64,000 bases of DNA from Prevotella sp. Rep29 (GTDB lineage Bacteria; Bacteroidota; Bacteroidia; Bacteroidales; Bacteroidaceae), in NCBI RefSeq assembly GCF_019551475.1, contig NZ_CP047159.1, positions 1,860,001-1,924,000 on the forward strand, read 5' to 3'. The notes under the pieces were generated by a model, which saw nothing but the letters and a program-made list of their open reading frames with translations, did no database searches and was not told where the DNA came from. Shown here in pieces: positions 43,680 through 52,324 of this stretch (within the stretch, counting starts at the first letter, position 1; each line of letters opens with the position of its first letter). A program made the position numbers and the translations under genes.

Positions 43680-44810
43680 ATGGAAGAAAGAAAAATTCGC
43701 ATCGCCATCACTCACGGCGATACCAACGGAATTGGATATGAACTGATATTCAAAGTTTTCTCAGAGCCCGCCATGCTGGAACTCTGCACGCCTATCATCT
43801 ACGGCTCGCCCAAAGTGGCTGCCTATCACCGCAAAGCGCTTGACCTGCAAACAGGATTCAACATCATCGGTCACCCCAGTGATGCGCACGATAACAAGCT
43901 CAACATCCTGACCACTTTCGACGAGGAGGTGAAGGTGGAAATGGGAATTCCTTCAACGGAGGCGGCAAAAGCAGCACGCATCGCACTGGAGCATGCTGTC
44001 AAAGATTATGAAAACGGACATATCGACGCCGTTGTCACCTGTCCTGTCAATATCGAAAAGATGAAGGAAGAAGGCTTCCCGTGCAACGGTCAGGCAGAAT
44101 ACATTGAGAAACAGTTGCAACAAGACAGGAAAGCACTCAACATGCTGGTATATGATGACCTCAGAATTGCTTTTGCAACAAGTCGGATACCATTGGCGGA
44201 AGTCAGCCGAAACATCACGAAAGAACTCATTGTTGAGAAAGCAACAACCCTCGCCGGCTGCCTGAAACGCGACTTCCAGATTTCCAATCCGAGAATTGCG
44301 GTACTCGCACTGAACCCCACACAAAGTGAGAAACAGTTTATCGGAAACGAAGAAAAGGACATCATCACTCCTGCCGTGAACGAACTCATGGGCAACCGAA
44401 TCAACGCTTTCGGACCGTTCGCTGCCGACGAGTTCTTCACCAACGACACCTACCAGAGTTTTGACGCCACCCTCGCACTGCATGAAGAGCAGGGACGCAT
44501 TCCGTTCAAACTCATCGCCGAAGCAAACGAAGGCACCATATACACTGCAGGACTGAACCTGATTCGCACAGCACCCAACATCGACATTCAATACGATGCG
44601 ACGGGAAAGAACACTGCCGATGAGAATCCTCTGCGCCAAGCCATCTATCTTGCCATTGACATCGCCAGAAGCCGCACAAATTACGACCTTCCGTTAGCCA
44701 ATCCGCTTCCAAAACTCTACCGGGAACGGAGAGACGACAGCGAGAAAGTACGCTTCGCCATCCCAAAGAAAAAAGAAGAGAAGCCACAGACTGAGCAAGA
44801 TGAAGAATAA
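43680..44810 (+). CDS. pdxA: 4-hydroxythreonine-4-phosphate dehydrogenase
   Basis: NAD-dependent enzyme of the DXP-dependent pyridoxal-phosphate pathway; oxidises 4-phospho-hydroxy-L-threonine. The 376-residue protein has the GDTNGIGYEL substrate region near residue 13, IDAVVTCPVNIEKMKEEGF (about 115-133), VLALNPTQSEKQFIGNEEKDIITPA, and the Zn-site FAADEFF..TYQSFDATLALHEEQGRIPFKLI. The Bacteroidetes PdxA is slightly longer, with a charged tail ending in KKKEEKPQTEQ. It lies in the conserved rlmN-DUF4837-pdxA operon and is followed 24 nt later by a membrane protein. Confidence 0.94.
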   Translation: MEERKIRIAITHGDTNGIGYELIFKVFSEPAMLELCTPIIYGSPKVAAYHRKALDLQTGFNIIGHPSDAHDNKLNILTTFDEEVKVEMGIPSTEAAKAARIALEHAVKDYENGHIDAVVTCPVNIEKMKEEGFPCNGQAEYIEKQLQQDRKALNMLVYDDLRIAFATSRIPLAEVSRNITKELIVEKATTLAGCLKRDFQISNPRIAVLALNPTQSEKQFIGNEEKDIITPAVNELMGNRINAFGPFAADEFFTNDTYQSFDATLALHEEQGRIPFKLIAEANEGTIYTAGLNLIRTAPNIDIQYDATGKNTADENPLRQAIYLAIDIARSRTNYDLPLANPLPKLYRERRDDSEKVRFAIPKKKEEKPQTEQDEE

Positions 44811-44834
44811 AGTGCAGGCTCACTCATCCCCGAC

Positions 44835-45869
44835 ATGAAAAAGAAATATCAGAACGGTTTTTTCCTTTTCGGACTGGTGCTGCTTATTGTCATGCTTTCA
44901 CAGCTTGACTTCAAGGAAGTGTGGAACGGGCTGCAACGTGCCGGCTACTGGTTTTTTGCAGTAGTGGCATTATGGGCAGGGCTCTATATCTTCAACACCT
45001 TCACGTGGCACATCATCATCAAGACCACGGCAACCGAAAGTGGCGGCTCCGACAAACCCATCTCATTTTGGTGGCTATACAAGACCACCGTCTCCGGATT
45101 TGCACTCAACTATGCCACGCCGGGAGGACTGATGGGTGGAGAACCCTACCGCATCATGCAGCTTGCCCCGAAAATCGGAACCGAACGCGCTTCATCATCG
45201 GTCATCCTCTTCGTCATGACACACATTTTCAGCCACTTCTGGTTCTGGCTGATATCCGTCATTCTCTATCTGCTCACACAGCCCGTCAACCTGCTCATCG
45301 GAAGCCTGCTCGCCGCAAGCACCATCTTCTGCCTGCTCGGCATCTGGTTCTTCATGTCGGGATACCGGAAGGGACTTGCCAAACGAGCCATGAACCTGTT
45401 GCGCCATATCCCTTATGTGAAAAGATGGGCGATACCGTTCATCGAAAAAAGACGGGAGCAACTCGACACCATCGACCGGCAAATAGCCGCCCTGCACAGC
45501 CAGAAGCCGCACATATTCGCTACGGCATTGGCTTCCGAACTCGTCTGCCGCATCTTGTCGGCTCTTGAAATATTCTTTATCCTCCTCGTACTCTATCCCA
45601 GCGTCAACTATATCGCCTGCATACTCATCCTCGCGTTTACCACCCTGTTTGCCAACCTGCTCTTTTTCATGCCCCTGCAAATCGGCGGTCGGGAAGGCGG
45701 ATTCCTCATGTCAATCACGACACTTGGATTCCGCACGAGCGACGGCATCTTCGTTGCACTCATCGTACGCATCCGTGAACTGATATGGACACTCATCGGA
45801 CTACTCCTTATCAAGTTCGAACAAAAGGAAAAAGACAAGCTCCCGACCGAAAGAGGACAATTACAATAA
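44835..45869 (+). CDS. Lysylphosphatidylglycerol synthase TM-type (flippase-like) membrane protein
   Basis: A 344-residue protein with eight or so hydrophobic segments, belonging to the UPF0104/LPG_synthase_TM fold shared with the flippase half of MprF. Signature stretches are TTVSGFALNYATPGGLMGGEPYRIMQL (about 83-109) and FFMPLQIGGREGGFLM. The cytoplasmic LPG-synthase catalytic domain of MprF is absent, so the protein might flip a lipid or an unknown substrate. Neighbour order pdxA-TM-sigma-54 regulator-lptE is familiar in Bacteroidetes. The protein lies in the inner membrane; specificity cannot be deduced. Confidence 0.85.
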   Translation: MKKKYQNGFFLFGLVLLIVMLSQLDFKEVWNGLQRAGYWFFAVVALWAGLYIFNTFTWHIIIKTTATESGGSDKPISFWWLYKTTVSGFALNYATPGGLMGGEPYRIMQLAPKIGTERASSSVILFVMTHIFSHFWFWLISVILYLLTQPVNLLIGSLLAASTIFCLLGIWFFMSGYRKGLAKRAMNLLRHIPYVKRWAIPFIEKRREQLDTIDRQIAALHSQKPHIFATALASELVCRILSALEIFFILLVLYPSVNYIACILILAFTTLFANLLFFMPLQIGGREGGFLMSITTLGFRTSDGIFVALIVRIRELIWTLIGLLLIKFEQKEKDKLPTERGQLQ

Positions 45870-45892
45870 ATCATAAAAAAACTGCCAAAATT

Positions 45893-45923
45893 GCAGTTAT
45901 CTCCAATAAAATATGTAATTTTG
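45893..45923 (+). promoter_or_regulatory. Promoter of the sigma-54-activator gene
   Basis: TAATTTTG at 45916-45923 preceded by TTG at 45891-45893 (spacer 22, slightly long). It is 27 nt upstream of ATG 45950 and supports that start over upstream in-frame codons that overlap the previous gene. Confidence 0.5.
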
Positions 45924-45949
45924 TCACCTCAAAGAAATATTTCGAGCGG

Positions 45950-47161
45950 ATGAATACGTCTGAACTGCAAAGAATCAAACAACGATACAACATCGTGGGC
46001 AACTGCGATGCGCTGAACCGTGCACTTGACGTAGCCCTTCAGGTTGCGCCTACCGACCTCAGCGTGCTCATCGTTGGCGAAAGCGGTGTGGGAAAAGAAA
46101 TCATACCACGCGTCATACACGACAACTCGCCACGCCGACGGGAGAAATATTTCGCTATCAACTGCGGGGCTATTCCTGAAGGAACTATCGACGGCGAACT
46201 GTTCGGACACGAGAAAGGTTCGTTCACAGGAGCCATCGGCGAGAGCGAAGGCTACTTCGGCGTAGCCAACAAAGGCACCATCTTCCTCGACGAAGTGGGC
46301 GAACTGCCGCTCGCCACACAAGCCCGACTGCTGCGCGTGCTCGAAACAGGAGAATATATCCGCGTGGGAGGAACAAAAGTCATGAAGACCGATGTCCGCA
46401 TCGTAGCAGCCACCAACGTCAACATGCAGAAGGCAATCAGTGCCGGACGGTTCCGCGAAGACCTGTACTACAGGCTCAACACCATCCCCATACAAATGCC
46501 GTCTCTGCGCGAACGGGGAGAAGACATTGTGCTGCTGTTCCGCCTCTTCGCACTGCAAATGGCAGAAAAGTACCGCACACCGAAAATCACACTGACCGAG
46601 GATGCCAAGCAACTCCTCCTGCGCTACAAGTGGCCGGGCAATGTCAGACAACTGAAGAACATCACCGAGCAGATGTCTGTGCTGAGCGAAAACCGTGAAA
46701 TCAACAAGGAAACACTGCAGAAATTCATCCCGCAAGACCCGGAGAGCACACAACTCACGCTCATTAGTTCGCCCGACGGACAACATTCCTACGAAAGCGA
46801 ACGGGAGATACTATATAAAATATTGTATGAACTGCGCGGAAACGTGTCAGACCTGAGACGCGACATGAACTCGCTCAGGAAACAACTCGACGACGCCAGG
46901 ACGCTCAATGCAAAAGTAGCGGAAATCAATGCACAACTGCCCGTAGAGAAAGTGCGCCCGGAAAACAACGCCTACGAAGTGGCTGAAGCCGAAGAAATCT
47001 CAGAACCCGAGACACTCAACCTCAACGAACTTGGACGGCAGATGGTTGAAAAAGCACTCGAACGCAACGGATGGAACCGAAAAAAAGCCGCACAGGAACT
47101 CGGCATCTCCGACCGTACACTCTACAGAAAGCTGAAAGCTTATGGGCTGAACGAAGATTAA
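45950..47161 (+). CDS. Sigma-54-dependent transcriptional activator lacking a receiver domain
   Basis: A 403-residue AAA+ activator. Walker A GESGVGKE is at 43-50, the sigma-54-contact loop is GSFTGA at 90-95 (a GAFTGA variant), Walker B is GTIFLDEVGELP (about 109-120), the sensor and arginine-finger region is RFREDLYYRLNTIPIQMP (about 163-180), and the C-terminal Fis-type helix-turn-helix is WNRKKAAQELGISDRTLYRKL (about 377-397). There is no N-terminal receiver or GAF domain, so activity must be set by expression, partners or the ~50-residue acidic linker at 275-350. It is encoded directly before lptE and possibly regulates envelope genes. Targets unknown. Confidence 0.93.
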   Translation: MNTSELQRIKQRYNIVGNCDALNRALDVALQVAPTDLSVLIVGESGVGKEIIPRVIHDNSPRRREKYFAINCGAIPEGTIDGELFGHEKGSFTGAIGESEGYFGVANKGTIFLDEVGELPLATQARLLRVLETGEYIRVGGTKVMKTDVRIVAATNVNMQKAISAGRFREDLYYRLNTIPIQMPSLRERGEDIVLLFRLFALQMAEKYRTPKITLTEDAKQLLLRYKWPGNVRQLKNITEQMSVLSENREINKETLQKFIPQDPESTQLTLISSPDGQHSYESEREILYKILYELRGNVSDLRRDMNSLRKQLDDARTLNAKVAEINAQLPVEKVRPENNAYEVAEAEEISEPETLNLNELGRQMVEKALERNGWNRKKAAQELGISDRTLYRKLKAYGLNED

Positions 47162-47176
47162 AAAGAAAGAGCAGCG

Positions 47177-47740
47177 ATGGAAAACAAAAAGACATACACA
47201 AACAAGCAAACACATCAAGCATGGCGCCGACCCTACACCCTGCTCGCCGCAGCCGTGCTCACCATCTGCATGCTCACCGCCTGCGCGTTCGAAGGATATA
47301 AATTCAACGGCGCCAGCATCGACTACAATAAAACAAAAACCATACAGATAGCCGACTTCCCTATTCGTTCAAGCTACGTTTGGGGACCCATGCAAGCCAT
47401 CTTCAACAACGAACTCAAAGATGTATTTGCCAACCACACACGGCTGCAACAAGTGAAGCGCAACGGAGACCTGAAAATAGAAGGTGAAATCACGCAGTAC
47501 CAACAACGCAACAAAAGCGTCTCCAGCGAAGGATACTCCGCGCAGACAGAGCTGTCGATGACGGTCAACGTGCGATTCACCAACAACGTCAACCACAACG
47601 AAGATTTCGAACGGCAGTTCACCGCAGCAGCAACATACGAGACAACCGTCTCGCTCACCTCCGTACAGGAAGAACTCGTCACGCAGATGGTCAAAGAAAT
47701 CACCGACCAGATATTCAACGCTACCGTAGCCAACTGGTAA
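47177..47740 (+). CDS. lptE: LPS-assembly lipoprotein LptE
   Basis: LptE plugs the outer-membrane LptD barrel during lipopolysaccharide export. The 187-residue protein has an extended N-region, a hydrophobic signal (about 20-35) and lipobox LTA-C36, then AFEGYKFNGASIDYNKTKTIQIADFPI and ALYFTNNELKDVFANHTRLQQV-type segments (QAIFNNELKDVF) that match the Bacteroidetes LptE family. It is about half the size of typical enzymes, as expected for LptE. The start could be later than 47177 because the first ~18 residues are polar, but no better ATG precedes the signal. It begins 15 nt after the sigma-54 activator gene. Confidence 0.85.
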   Translation: MENKKTYTNKQTHQAWRRPYTLLAAAVLTICMLTACAFEGYKFNGASIDYNKTKTIQIADFPIRSSYVWGPMQAIFNNELKDVFANHTRLQQVKRNGDLKIEGEITQYQQRNKSVSSEGYSAQTELSMTVNVRFTNNVNHNEDFERQFTAAATYETTVSLTSVQEELVTQMVKEITDQIFNATVANW

Positions 47741-47774
47741 ACGAGCGCTCACACCACAACCGAAAAGCCAAGAT

Positions 47775-48503
47775 ATGGATATAACGACACTCATCAAACA
47801 TCCCGAGACCATGAGCAAAGAAACTCTCTACCAACTGAGAGAGCTCACGGCACAATATCCATATTACCAGACAGCACGGTTGCTCATGCTGCAGAACCTT
47901 TACCTGCTGCACGACTCATCATTCGACGAAGAACTGCGAAGGGCAGCCGTCTATATCACCGACAGGCGCATCATCTTCAACCTCGTGGAAGCCAGCCACT
48001 ATGCCTTCAAGAACAGCGACACACAGGCACAGGCTGAAAACAAAGAAGAAAAAGGCAGTCGCTCCATCTCACTCATCGACGACTTCCTCAACTCACTGCC
48101 CGAGAAAGACGAACCGGTACAACCGGCAAAGAGGAAACCAAACGCCGCCGATGCAACCATCGACTACGTTGCCTACCTCCTCGCACAAGAAGACGAAGAG
48201 AAAGAAAAGGCACAACCACTCATCGGGCAACCACTCATCGACAACTTCATCAACCAGAAAAACGGGAAAATCGACCTCAAGGAGACACCCGAATACCTGC
48301 CCGAACTCGAGGAAGGAAACAGCAGTCAGCAAGAAGGACTGTTCACCGAGACACTCGCCAGAATCTACATCAAACAAGGACGATTTGAGAAAGCATTGGA
48401 AATTATTCAGCGATTAAATTTGAATTATCCAAAAAAAAATGCTTACTTTGCAGACCAAATCCGATTTTTGGAGAAATTGATTATCAATAATAAAAACAAA
48501 TAA
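47775..48503 (+). CDS. Conserved TPR-like protein of unknown function
   Basis: A 242-residue soluble protein. Residues ~1-80 are helical (PETMSKETLYQLRELTAQYPYYQTARLLML), then a ~110-residue low-complexity acidic/Lys segment, and a C-terminal tetratricopeptide-like pair (LFTETLARIYIKQGRFEKALEIIQRLNLNYPKKNAYFADQIRFLEKL, in part). The YPYYQTARLL.L and YIKQGRYEKALEI patterns are typical of a Bacteroidetes protein encoded between lptE and secG. No signal peptide. Function is unknown; the TPR suggests a scaffolding role in envelope biogenesis. secG follows 10 nt later. Confidence 0.8.
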   Translation: MDITTLIKHPETMSKETLYQLRELTAQYPYYQTARLLMLQNLYLLHDSSFDEELRRAAVYITDRRIIFNLVEASHYAFKNSDTQAQAENKEEKGSRSISLIDDFLNSLPEKDEPVQPAKRKPNAADATIDYVAYLLAQEDEEKEKAQPLIGQPLIDNFINQKNGKIDLKETPEYLPELEEGNSSQQEGLFTETLARIYIKQGRFEKALEIIQRLNLNYPKKNAYFADQIRFLEKLIINNKNK

Positions 48504-48513
48504 CAACAAAACA

Positions 48514-48909
48514 ATGTACACACTATTCGTAATTTTCATTGTCATTGCAGCACTCCTGATGATATTCATCGTGCTGATTCAAGAGTCTAAGGGAGGAGGA
48601 CTTTCCTCCAATTTTGCAGGTGCCAACTCACTTGCCGGCGTAAGAAAGACAACCGACCTGGTTGAAAAAATCACGTGGGGACTGGCTATCGCCATGGTCG
48701 TGCTGAGCGTGATTTGCGCATACGTAGCACCCTCTGCCACCACTCAACAGAGTGCGATGGAACAAACCACAGAGAATCCGCTGACAAGTCCGAAGAACCA
48801 ACAGCCATTCGGCGCAAGTCAAGGACAAGCAGCACCGGCGCAAGAAACACCTGCCACACCTGCTGCACCAGCCGCAGAGACTCCTGCTCAGGCACCCGCT
48901 GCACAATAA
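48514..48909 (+). CDS. secG: Protein-export membrane protein SecG
   Basis: The small SecYEG subunit that assists SecA cycling. The 131-residue protein has two transmembrane segments (about 3-24 and 52-72) separated by the conserved cytosolic loop QESKGGGLSSNFAGANSLAGVRKTTD. The C-terminal third is an Ala/Pro/Gln-rich extension (TPAAPAAETPAQAPAA), longer than in many bacteria but common in Bacteroidetes. It ends the lptE-TPR-secG gene run just before the tRNA-His promoter. Confidence 0.93.
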   Translation: MYTLFVIFIVIAALLMIFIVLIQESKGGGLSSNFAGANSLAGVRKTTDLVEKITWGLAIAMVVLSVICAYVAPSATTQQSAMEQTTENPLTSPKNQQPFGASQGQAAPAQETPATPAAPAAETPAQAPAAQ

Positions 48910-48989
48910 CAGGCAAACAAACGGCAGAAATCCGATGGGCACAAATCCTGCCCCATCGGACACTGCCGCGTAACAAATCATTCCAAAAA

Positions 48990-49021
48990 TTTGGTGATTT
49001 GAAATAAAACACGTACCTTTG
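48990..49021 (+). promoter_or_regulatory. Promoter of tRNA-His
   Basis: TTTG 48990-48993 and TACCTTTG 49014-49021 with a 20-nt spacer. The tRNA begins ~32 nt downstream. Confidence 0.75.
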
Positions 49022-49053
49022 CATCCGCTTTCCATCACGGAAGCGTGAACACG

Positions 49054-49127
49054 GTGCCCGTAGTTCAGTTGGTTAGAGCGTCAGATTGTGGTTCTGAATG
49101 TCATGGGTTCGAGTCCCATCGGGCACC
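49054..49127 (+). tRNA. tRNA-His (anticodon GTG)
   Basis: Acceptor arms GTGCCCG and CGGGCAC close the cloverleaf; the D-loop has AGTTGGTTA, the anticodon loop reads TTGTGGT (GTG, His), and the T loop is GTTCGAGTC. A G at 49053 can supply the extra G-1 typical of tRNA-His, opposite C at 49127. Only CA follows in the DNA, so CCA is completed post-transcriptionally. It is a single-gene unit with its own promoter and three terminator copies. Confidence 0.97.
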
Positions 49128-49128
49128 C

Positions 49129-49283
49129 AAAAGAGACATCGCTGAAAAGCAATGTCTTTTTTTGTGAGTAATCCAAACGAGCAAAAGAGACATCGCTGAA
49201 AAGCAATGTCTTTTTTGTGAGCAATCCAAACGAGCAAAAGAGACATCGCTGAAAAGCAATGTCTCTTTTTTGTGAGTAATAAG
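49129..49283 (+). terminator. Triplicated intrinsic terminator downstream of tRNA-His
   Basis: Three tandem units of 53-54 bp start at 49129, 49183 and 49236. Each holds AGACAT-C-GCT-GAAA-AGC-A-ATGTCT, a stem with a GAAA tetraloop, followed by a T run (TTTTTTTG, TTTTTTG or CTTTTTTG) and the linker GTGAGTAATCCAAACGAGC. A run of AAAAGAG precedes each stem, so minus-strand termination is possible too. Confidence 0.85.
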
Positions 49284-49286
49284 AAA

Positions 49287-49340
49287 CATTCTCTCTGCGC
49301 GGAGGGCATTGATAAGCGAAGTAAGATTAGAAATATCCAT
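49287..49340 (-). pseudogene. Possible remnant of a gene (N-terminal fragment)
   Basis: On the minus strand a TATCTTTG box (plus CAAAGATA 49362-49369) precedes ATG 49340, which encodes MDISNLTSLINALRAER and then runs into the terminator repeat. From memory, MDISNLTSLI.AL.AE resembles the start of Bacteroidales phage- or element-derived proteins. As it stops matching after ~17 codons, it may be a truncated remnant. Low certainty. Confidence 0.25.
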
Positions 49341-49438
49341 ATCGTAGCATGATGTTTTATGCAAAGATATGGATGAGAAAAGTGAGATGAAAAGACAAAT
49401 TTAACACTATAACTGAAGACTTTCTCATGAAAAATGAG

Positions 49439-49446
49439 TACCTTTG
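49439..49446 (+). promoter_or_regulatory. TACCTTTG -7 element of the aspartyl protease gene
   Basis: Consensus TACCTTTG 38 nt upstream of the ATG at 49484 and located inside a longer open frame, which supports the downstream start. Confidence 0.55.
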
Positions 49447-49483
49447 CAGACAGTTAAATCGGAATTTAACGACGTATAAAGAT

Positions 49484-50377
49484 ATGAGACTACTTCTTTC
49501 AACCCTTTTTCTATTGCTCCTGAGTGCTGCCTTATATGCTCAGGAACAAAGCTTTGAGTTTATTTCCAATCACATATATCTGAATGCAGAGGTGAACGGG
49601 AAAACTGCACACCTTGTTTTTGACACAGGTTCTGCCGATGTGTATCTGGACAGCACATGGCTTGCCGAGAGCGGAGTCAAATATTCCCAGATGGGAAAGG
49701 CAATGGTGCGTGGCGCGGGGAACGAGACCAAACCAACCGTACTTATTTTTTCCGGAGTAAATATCTCGCTGGAAGGAAAGCAGTATTCCCCACAAATGGT
49801 GCCCATCATCGATCTGCGCGCCATTCTAGGTAATAAAGCCGATGGCATCTTGGGGCTTAGTCAGTGGAAGGGAAAAGTCATCACCATTGATTACAAACGC
49901 AGTAAACTCACAGTGTCAGACAGACTGACATCATCGCAGACTAAGGACTACTCCCGAATTCCGATACAAACAGATCCTAAACATCCCGGACGAATTCTTT
50001 TGCCCTTTGAGGTTACTGTTTCTTCAGGCAATACAATACCCGGCAAGGCTCTTCTGGACCTTGGTTCTGGCGGTGGCCTTGTGTTCACCAGCAAGGCAGC
50101 TGGAAAGTTTGGACTGGATAAAATCCAAGATAAAAACCCGTTCCACTTTAAACACGGGGGTGTTGGCGGTGAGTCTGCCGGCTATGAATTCGGCATTGAG
50201 CAACTTAAGGTAGGCGATATTACCGTACCAAAGCAGAAAGTCCGTTATAGCACCGACACCTCGGGTGCCATGGCGAGTGATGTGTACTCTGCCATCATTG
50301 GTAATGATATCTGGCACCATTTCACGCTGATTATCGACCTGCGAGAGTCTGTGTTATATCTGAAGGAGGAAAGTTAA
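49484..50377 (+). CDS. Secreted clan AA aspartyl protease (retropepsin-like)
   Basis: A 297-residue protein exported by a signal peptide (residues 1-19, LLLSTLFLLLLSAALYA). It has two aspartyl-protease lobes: FDTGSADVYLD with Asp47, and LLDLGSGGGLVFTS near residue 192; each lobe ends with a typical ILGL/IIGND hydrophobic Gly motif (GILGLSQWKG, AIIGNDIWHHF). This is the single-chain two-lobe form of PF13650-like proteins frequent in Bacteroidetes. It is probably a periplasmic protease or a peptide-binding relative. I use ATG 49484, which directly starts the signal peptide. It is monocistronic; a type 2 repeat element follows. Confidence 0.88.
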   Translation: MRLLLSTLFLLLLSAALYAQEQSFEFISNHIYLNAEVNGKTAHLVFDTGSADVYLDSTWLAESGVKYSQMGKAMVRGAGNETKPTVLIFSGVNISLEGKQYSPQMVPIIDLRAILGNKADGILGLSQWKGKVITIDYKRSKLTVSDRLTSSQTKDYSRIPIQTDPKHPGRILLPFEVTVSSGNTIPGKALLDLGSGGGLVFTSKAAGKFGLDKIQDKNPFHFKHGGVGGESAGYEFGIEQLKVGDITVPKQKVRYSTDTSGAMASDVYSAIIGNDIWHHFTLIIDLRESVLYLKEES

Positions 50378-50509
50378 ATTCCAATTTAGCGAACAGTAAA
50401 AAAGAGGCAAAAAGGTCTTCCCAAAATCGTTAAAATGGGGGTTCTGGATAAAGAAAACTTCTCCGTTCGAGCAATTTTCTGTGACGATGTGGGCGGGAAT
50501 TAGTCGTTT

Positions 50510-50940
50510 TTTTTAATTGTTAAAATGTAAAGATTTCACCCGAAAAATGCTTACACGAAAGACGAAAGTTTCTGAATGAATATACGAGAGTTTCCGAATA
50601 ATTATGCAAAACGGGCACGATTTTCCTCGAAAAAGTATGAAAACGGCTTCCAAAAGTTGAATTTTTAGGCTGCAAAAGCATAACTTTTAGCTGCTAAAAG
50701 TTGCACTTTGAGGAGGTGAAAGTCCAACTTTCACAACACGACCTCGCATAGATTTTGTATAAACCATAAATTACCGCTTTCTAACCCGTTGATTTTCAGA
50801 GAACTTTTCGCAGGAGCGCACAAAACGCTTCCGCCCTTCCGAGAGTCCACCGACTAAAATATACAGCCTTGTAGCGCGTTAATTTTTGTAAAGAAACCTA
50901 AACCGCCACTCGAAAACTGTCAAGAAAAACGATAGATTTC
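50510..50940 (+). repeat. Palindrome-array element, type 2, copy 2 (inverted relative to 34055-34500)
   Basis: It begins with AATTGTTAAAATGTAAAGAT, has CGAATAATTATGCAAAACGG, then the palindromic units TCCAAAAGTTGAATTTTTAG, GCAAAAGCATAACTTTTAGC and GGTGAAAGTCCAACTTTCAC, and ends with CGCCCTTCCGAGAGTCCACC and TTAATTTTTGTAAAGAAACC. Order and most bases match the reverse complement of copy 1. It lies between the aspartyl-protease gene and the YARHG gene with nothing coding. Confidence 0.85.
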
Positions 50941-51054
50941 CCCTGCTCTTCGCTGTCGTCAAAAAAACAATTCTGTGATTTCAGCATACACTCAACCCAA
51001 ACGAAGATAAAAGAACGCTTTTATAGCCGTTTGCTGTCAAAGATAAGTGGGCAG

Positions 51055-52218
51055 TTACTGCCTGTCGGCTTCTTCCGCCTGTATGATTTGCACATTCAGC
51101 TGCTCAATCGCCGTGAGAGGTGTCGGCGTCTTCCGGGGCTGATACCACGCCTGTGCATCAAAGTGCTGTTGGAGGTCAGGGGCAGTCGGAAACCGGTGTC
51201 CGTGACGGGCGTATATTTCGTTGCGCATCAGTCGGAGAATGTTTTTAGAGAAGCGATGGAGCATTCCTCGCGAGACGGGTCTTACCGACGCGAATGCCCA
51301 TTGCCCGGGCACCGTCTCGCCGTATGGCGACGCAACATGCCTGAGCGATTCCGTCTCGTTCAGTCGCGGAGAATGATCAACGAACGGCTCATCATATACG
51401 ACCTTCACATCCATGCCCTCCGCCGTGGGTCTCAGTGCCCACACCATTGCGTGCATGATAGCTCCTGCACCGCCGCCACCAGGCATGTCCATCTGGTATT
51501 TTTCGGAAGAAGGGTTGCCTCGGCTGATTCGTCCGCCGCCGTATGAGATTCTGTCGGTGTAGTTATTGTCTTCAGTCCCTACAGGTACACCGAAAAAACA
51601 CCCCGGGTCTCTGTCGTAAGTCTTGACATCATAACACTCGCCCGGTCCGAAAACGACGTAATTTCCCGTCGCTGTCTGGTAGAGACCGTCATACGCATCA
51701 TGCATATCCCGCCGTGTGTCGGTGAGCGGAAAACGGTAGAAGTCCCTTTGTGCCTCACTCTTTGTGTACAGTTCTACGGCACGCCCCTGCTGATTGCGCA
51801 CGATGAGCATCTGCCACTTCCCTGCCCGTGCACATTGCAGGCTATATCCTTTCCCTTGGAGGAGAAGCGTTCCCTGACGGTTGGGAGTGAACACGAGCGT
51901 ATGCCCCATTTCCGTATCGAACGGTTCGAGAACCACTTTCGTCCCGCGCTTTCCATCGTGCGAGGAATGCAGGTAATAGCAGACCATGCCATCGGTCCAG
52001 AAAGCATTTCCTCCTTCGCCGTCGGTCAAGCGAACGGTCTCGACTTTTGCCTCTCTCGACGCCATCTGCTCCGCTATTTGCTGAAGACGTTCCTGCACAT
52101 CCTCACGCGATTCGCGGGTATAGACAAGGTTGTTCACGGCGTCTTCAAAACCCGTCCGCTGCGCCGATACTGATGCCATGACGCAGAGAAGCGTAACAAT
52201 CATGATGATTCTCTTCAT
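51055..52218 (-). CDS. Secreted YARHG-domain protein
   Basis: A 387-residue exported protein with a signal peptide (about residues 1-19, MKRIIMIVTLLCVMASVSA). The central region has GGNAFWTDGMVCYYLHSSHDG and several beta-rich segments without a family I can name. The C-terminal ~60 residues are a YARHG domain: ILRLMRNEIYARHGHRF, then LQQHFDAQAWYQPRKTP, as found at the end of many bacterial surface or periplasmic proteins. No catalytic motif is clear. The upstream tmRNA on the same strand has its own terminator at 52261-52291, so this gene has a separate transcript. Confidence 0.8.
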   Translation of the reverse strand: MKRIIMIVTLLCVMASVSAQRTGFEDAVNNLVYTRESREDVQERLQQIAEQMASREAKVETVRLTDGEGGNAFWTDGMVCYYLHSSHDGKRGTKVVLEPFDTEMGHTLVFTPNRQGTLLLQGKGYSLQCARAGKWQMLIVRNQQGRAVELYTKSEAQRDFYRFPLTDTRRDMHDAYDGLYQTATGNYVVFGPGECYDVKTYDRDPGCFFGVPVGTEDNNYTDRISYGGGRISRGNPSSEKYQMDMPGGGGAGAIMHAMVWALRPTAEGMDVKVVYDEPFVDHSPRLNETESLRHVASPYGETVPGQWAFASVRPVSRGMLHRFSKNILRLMRNEIYARHGHRFPTAPDLQQHFDAQAWYQPRKTPTPLTAIEQLNVQIIQAEEADRQ

Positions 52219-52260
52219 AGTTTTTCGTTTTTCTTATGGTTGCATTGGTCTTTCTTTTAC

Positions 52261-52291
52261 AAAAAAGGAGGACATCAATCTGAAGTCCTCC
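52261..52291 (-). terminator. Terminator of tmRNA
   Basis: On the minus strand GGAGGACTTCA pairs with TGATGTCCTCC around a 3-nt loop, followed by TTTTTT. It begins ~33 nt downstream of the tmRNA 3' end. Confidence 0.85.
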
Positions 52292-52324
52292 CTTGTGCGT
52301 ACTGCCCTTTTTCGGGCTCTTTCG

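Noticed and set aside
49101..49364. Minus-strand frames across the tRNA-His terminators
   Set aside because: Repeat translation; only the first ~17 codons from 49340 look protein-like and are listed as a possible remnant.
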